From Chromobotia macracanthus (taxonomy: Eukaryota > Chordata > Actinopteri > Cypriniformes > Botiidae), in contig JAZGTH010000065.1 in the NCBI GenBank assembly GCA_036877525.1, positions 4,933,001 to 4,997,000 on the forward strand: DNA of 64,000 nucleotides, given 5' to 3'. The position numbers and the translations under genes are program-made. Below are positions 61,551 to 64,000 of the stretch, in pieces; position 1 is the stretch's first letter, and each line of letters opens with the position of its first letter. The notes under the pieces are model-generated. The model worked only from the letters and a program-made list of their open reading frames with translations. It ran no database searches and was not told the DNA's origin.

Positions 61551-62339
61551 TTTCAATAAACGTATTTTCCTCGCCCCTAGTGTACTAGAGAAATACACAC
61601 ATACACAGCTATATGCCACCTTGTGGGGAAAGAAATTAAATCAGAATGCATTGTTAATTTAACATTGCAGAAGTTCTCTTCTGCAGAAGCTCTTTTCTTA
61701 TTCTCGGGGCCAGGCCTCGTCACAGCTTACCCTTTGCTGCTACGTAAGATTCTTACGCTAAGCTGACCCACTTTTGTGCATGCCTGTGTGCACAAACTCG
61801 CGTGCAAGAGACTATAAACCCCTACTAGATGTTTTTTTTATCTGTATGGCATTTTTTCTCTCTTACTATTTTTTTTTTCTTTGTTTGTGGGCACATGCAG
61901 TGTTTTGTTACAGTGCGCATAGAGAGTTGCACATGGCCAATGTGTCACACTTTTGGGAAAGTGGAGGCATGGCCTCATTTCCCTATGAGTCTCTGTTGTC
62001 ACTTCCTGCGAGTCAATCCAGCTGCATGGTGAACTCATGCGACCTGCCCCCTTTGGTGTGCTTTGTTCTGGGTGTATGTGTGTGGGGGACTATCTGATGC
62101 TTATGGCTTATTAATAACTATAATTGTCATTTATCATTTTACTTATTTTGATTGACATAAGCTTTTTGACACTAATTGGCTGTTTAATATATGTGTAGGT
62201 ATATGAGTTGTCTTGAAAAGTTGCCTTAATGCTTTCCATTGTGCCTGTCTGGAATTTCTGACTTGAGAAATTCAGTATTTTTGGGGTTAAGTTCTGAAAG
62301 TTAATGTAATAACAGCTAGCACCCTCTGCTGGACCTCCT

Positions 62340-63078
62340 GTTTTACAATGAGCTTAAGAGAGAGAGAGAGTGAGCGAGCAAGGGAGAGAGAGAAAAACGA
62401 GTCTGGATTTTAACGACATCTCTAATATTCATGCTGATGCGTTTTGCTGCTTTGTGCTTTCATTTCTCGCTGCTTCGCCTGCGTCTCCCGCTCGCCGCAC
62501 ACACCCTAGCCTAAGAGAGGGGAGGGGAATGAGGGAAAAGGAAGGAAAAAAACAAGTGGAATTAGGGAAAACAAGCTACACAACGTCCAACTGAGCCAGT
62601 ACAAAAACCTTTTGTGTTACAAAGGAGGGGTAGCAATCCTACCTACCTTCGTCTGGGATGTGAAAGAAGGAAGAGGAACAAGAAGTCTGTCTGCATTTAG
62701 TGTGTGCGTGCTGGAGGACGAGTAAACGAAAGGCAGGAGAGCAAGCGCAGTTGTTCTCGGACAGACGGAGGGAATCAATGAGAAAGAGAGAGAGGGTGGG
62801 AAACGAATAGAGCTGAGCACAGCAGAATGAAAGAATCCCGGACGAGTGTGACTGCTTCACTGGTCTCTTCCTCATTCCCTCGTTTACCGTGAAACGCGGC
62901 TCCATGCAGCCCGGCCAGGGGAGAAGGTGGTGAACAGGGCTTCGTCAGCCACGGACCTGCCGGGGGAGGGAGAGAGAGAGACAAGGGAGGGGGGGGTGGA
63001 GAGAAAAAAACGGTGAAAGGGCAAGGCTTTTGTTGGCGGTTGGAGAGAGGGAAGAGGGGGAAGAAGAAAAGAAAAAAC
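62340..63078 (+). promoter_or_regulatory. Candidate internal chd9 promoter and 5' leader
   Basis: This block inside chd9 intron 2 differs from its surroundings: more CpG (CTGCGTCTCCCGCTCGCCGC near 62480, GTTCTCGGACAGACGGAGG near 62752) and strongly purine-rich near its right end, with G-runs at 62961-62996. It leads directly into a short open exon with a donor. A YY1-type element GCCGCCATCTTG follows at 63245-63256, in reverse orientation. The pattern resembles that at the main promoter near 45.1 kb. Transcription is not shown. Confidence 0.35.
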
Positions 63079-63108
63079 ATGTCTACGGTGAAGAGGCCAA
63101 GAGGACGG
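63079..63108 (+). CDS. chd9: Candidate alternative first coding exon of chd9
   Basis: ATG at 63079 (context AAAACATGT) encodes MSTVKRPRGR and meets the donor GTGAGT at 63109 in phase 0. Exon 2 of chd9 also ends in phase 0, so this exon could join the same downstream exon in frame. The product would lack the 517 N-terminal residues and begin with a basic, AT-hook-like KRPRGR. I infer this from position, strand and phase only. It could also be a start exon of another gene to the right, or chance. Confidence 0.35.
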
Positions 63109-63138
63109 GTGAGTGAGTGCGTGCGTGTGTGTGTGTAT

Positions 63139-63158
63139 GGGGGGCGGGGGTGGGCGGG
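63139..63158 (+). other. G-quadruplex-forming motif
   Basis: Four closely spaced G-runs (6, 5, 3 and 3 or more guanines) with single-base loops, about 30 bases past the candidate donor at 63109. A second G-rich tract with four runs lies upstream at 62961-62996. Both are on the chd9 sense strand. Confidence 0.6.
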
Positions 63159-63633
63159 TGTTGGAAGAAGGAGGGGGTTGAGGTGGGGGAGGGAGGCAGG
63201 CAGGAACTGAACAGCTACAGGCTCATGCGGCATGCTACACATTCGCCGCCATCTTGTGCTAACTGCTTCTCTCCATTTCTTACTCTCTCTTGTTGCTAGC
63301 GTGCTAACAAGAATATGCTACGCTATGTTAGGCAGCTTCTGGCCCTAATTCCTCTCTTTGCCTGAGTTTTTTCCTATTGTTTTCTCTCTATTCTGTTTCA
63401 ATAATGAGGTGCTGTGATGTCAGTGTGTGCCACATGTGCAGCAGGCATTGTGTGGGTGTGTGTTTGTTTTAGTGCGACTGTGCATTTGTGTGAGTTTCAT
63501 TCTACGTACAGATGATCATGACAGTCAGAGCAAGGAGAAAGATGGAAATCTCTGCAGTGCTGGCAGCCTGTAATTTTAGTTATTTATAGATGTGTTACAT
63601 GGGTGCAGTGCTCGCGGCTGCTGCATTTTCCCC

Positions 63634-63678
63634 TTCCTCTCCTCTCTCTCTCTCTCTCGCTCTCTCTCTCGCTCTCAC
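63634..63678. repeat. CT microsatellite
   Basis: CT repeat interrupted by CG at two places; part of a pyrimidine-rich stretch. Confidence 0.85.
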
Positions 63679-64000
63679 TCACGTCATATTCTGTCTGTTG
63701 CTCATTTTGTGACATACATACCCCCCTTCCTCTCCACTCTCTGCTTCTATAGCTTTTCATTGTCATTCCTCTTGATTTACCCTTTCATGCCTCAAATGGA
63801 GTAGTGAGAATATTTCAGTAGAACACAATACGTTCTCGCTCTCTCATGTTTATCCAGCAAGTGAGTTAGTGTTTGTAACCCTCCCTTTTGTTTCATTCTT
63901 TCCAGATAATTCGCTTTATTTAGCCATCAGGAAAGCACAGGCTGCGCTTGCCGGTGTGATTGTTATATGTGGGTCTCGCTATTTTATAAAGAGTGAACAA

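Larger units (their letters stand above)
54621..64000 (+). other. chd9 intron 2, continuing past the right edge
   Basis: Begins with the donor GTAAGAAAAC. It contains simple repeats (AC 55681-55702, GA 57711-57755, TG 58091-58152, CTGC/CTGT 59738-59786, CT 63634-63678), repeat copies near 56729, 57590 and 61285, and the candidate alternative exon block at 62340-63108. No further exon of the known CHD9 protein (expected to begin VRVMSEK-like) was seen before the end. Confidence 0.6.

Noticed and set aside
62775..63242. 155-codon minus-strand open frame
   Set aside because: It is mostly Pro, Ser and Leu from the complement of purine-rich low-complexity DNA, overlaps the candidate chd9 leader, and shows no family similarity.

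Overview
The window is vertebrate nuclear DNA, most likely from a teleost and probably a cypriniform fish. It is AT-rich, genes are split by GT-AG introns, and there are fish-type tRNA-derived and DANA-like SINEs, an L2-type LINE remnant, many short non-autonomous DNA elements and abundant dinucleotide microsatellites. Nothing bacterial, phage-like or CRISPR-like was seen.

Layout. Bases 1 to about 37.9 kb hold no gene I can recognise. This gene-poor stretch carries at least ten copies of one short transposon family, other repeats, a 0.85 kb inverted repeat, a compact 94-nt near-perfect hairpin at 31.9 kb, and blocks of less repetitive sequence (best at 33.6-35.4 kb) that look like developmental enhancers but can only be proposed as such. 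From about 38.0 to 44.4 kb lies a complete aktip gene on the + strand: one non-coding exon and nine coding exons that join to 293 codons, collinear with human AKTIP (292 residues). One of its introns uses a GC donor. From about 45.2 kb to the right edge lies the 5' part of chd9 on the + strand: a GC-rich promoter and non-coding exon 1 near 45.2-45.5 kb, a 7.4 kb intron, a large exon 2 (52963-54620) that encodes the first 517 residues, and intronic sequence to the end of the window. The ATPase and chromodomain exons lie beyond the right edge. Inside that last intron, at 62.3-63.1 kb, a GC-richer purine-rich block leads into a short phase-0 open exon (MSTVKRPRGR then a GTGAGT donor), which could be an internal alternative first exon of chd9.

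How the genes relate. aktip encodes a catalytically inactive E2-like protein of the FTS-Hook-FHIP dynein adaptor complex. chd9 encodes a SNF2-type chromatin remodeller. They are functionally unrelated neighbours; both human orthologues lie at 16q12.2, but there RBL2 lies between them and AKTIP is in the opposite orientation. Here they are in tandem with under 1 kb between the aktip 3' end and the chd9 promoter. In both genes an upstream ORF ends exactly on the main start codon (TAATG in aktip, ATGA in chd9). All identifications rest on reading the sequence and on remembered protein families; no search was run.
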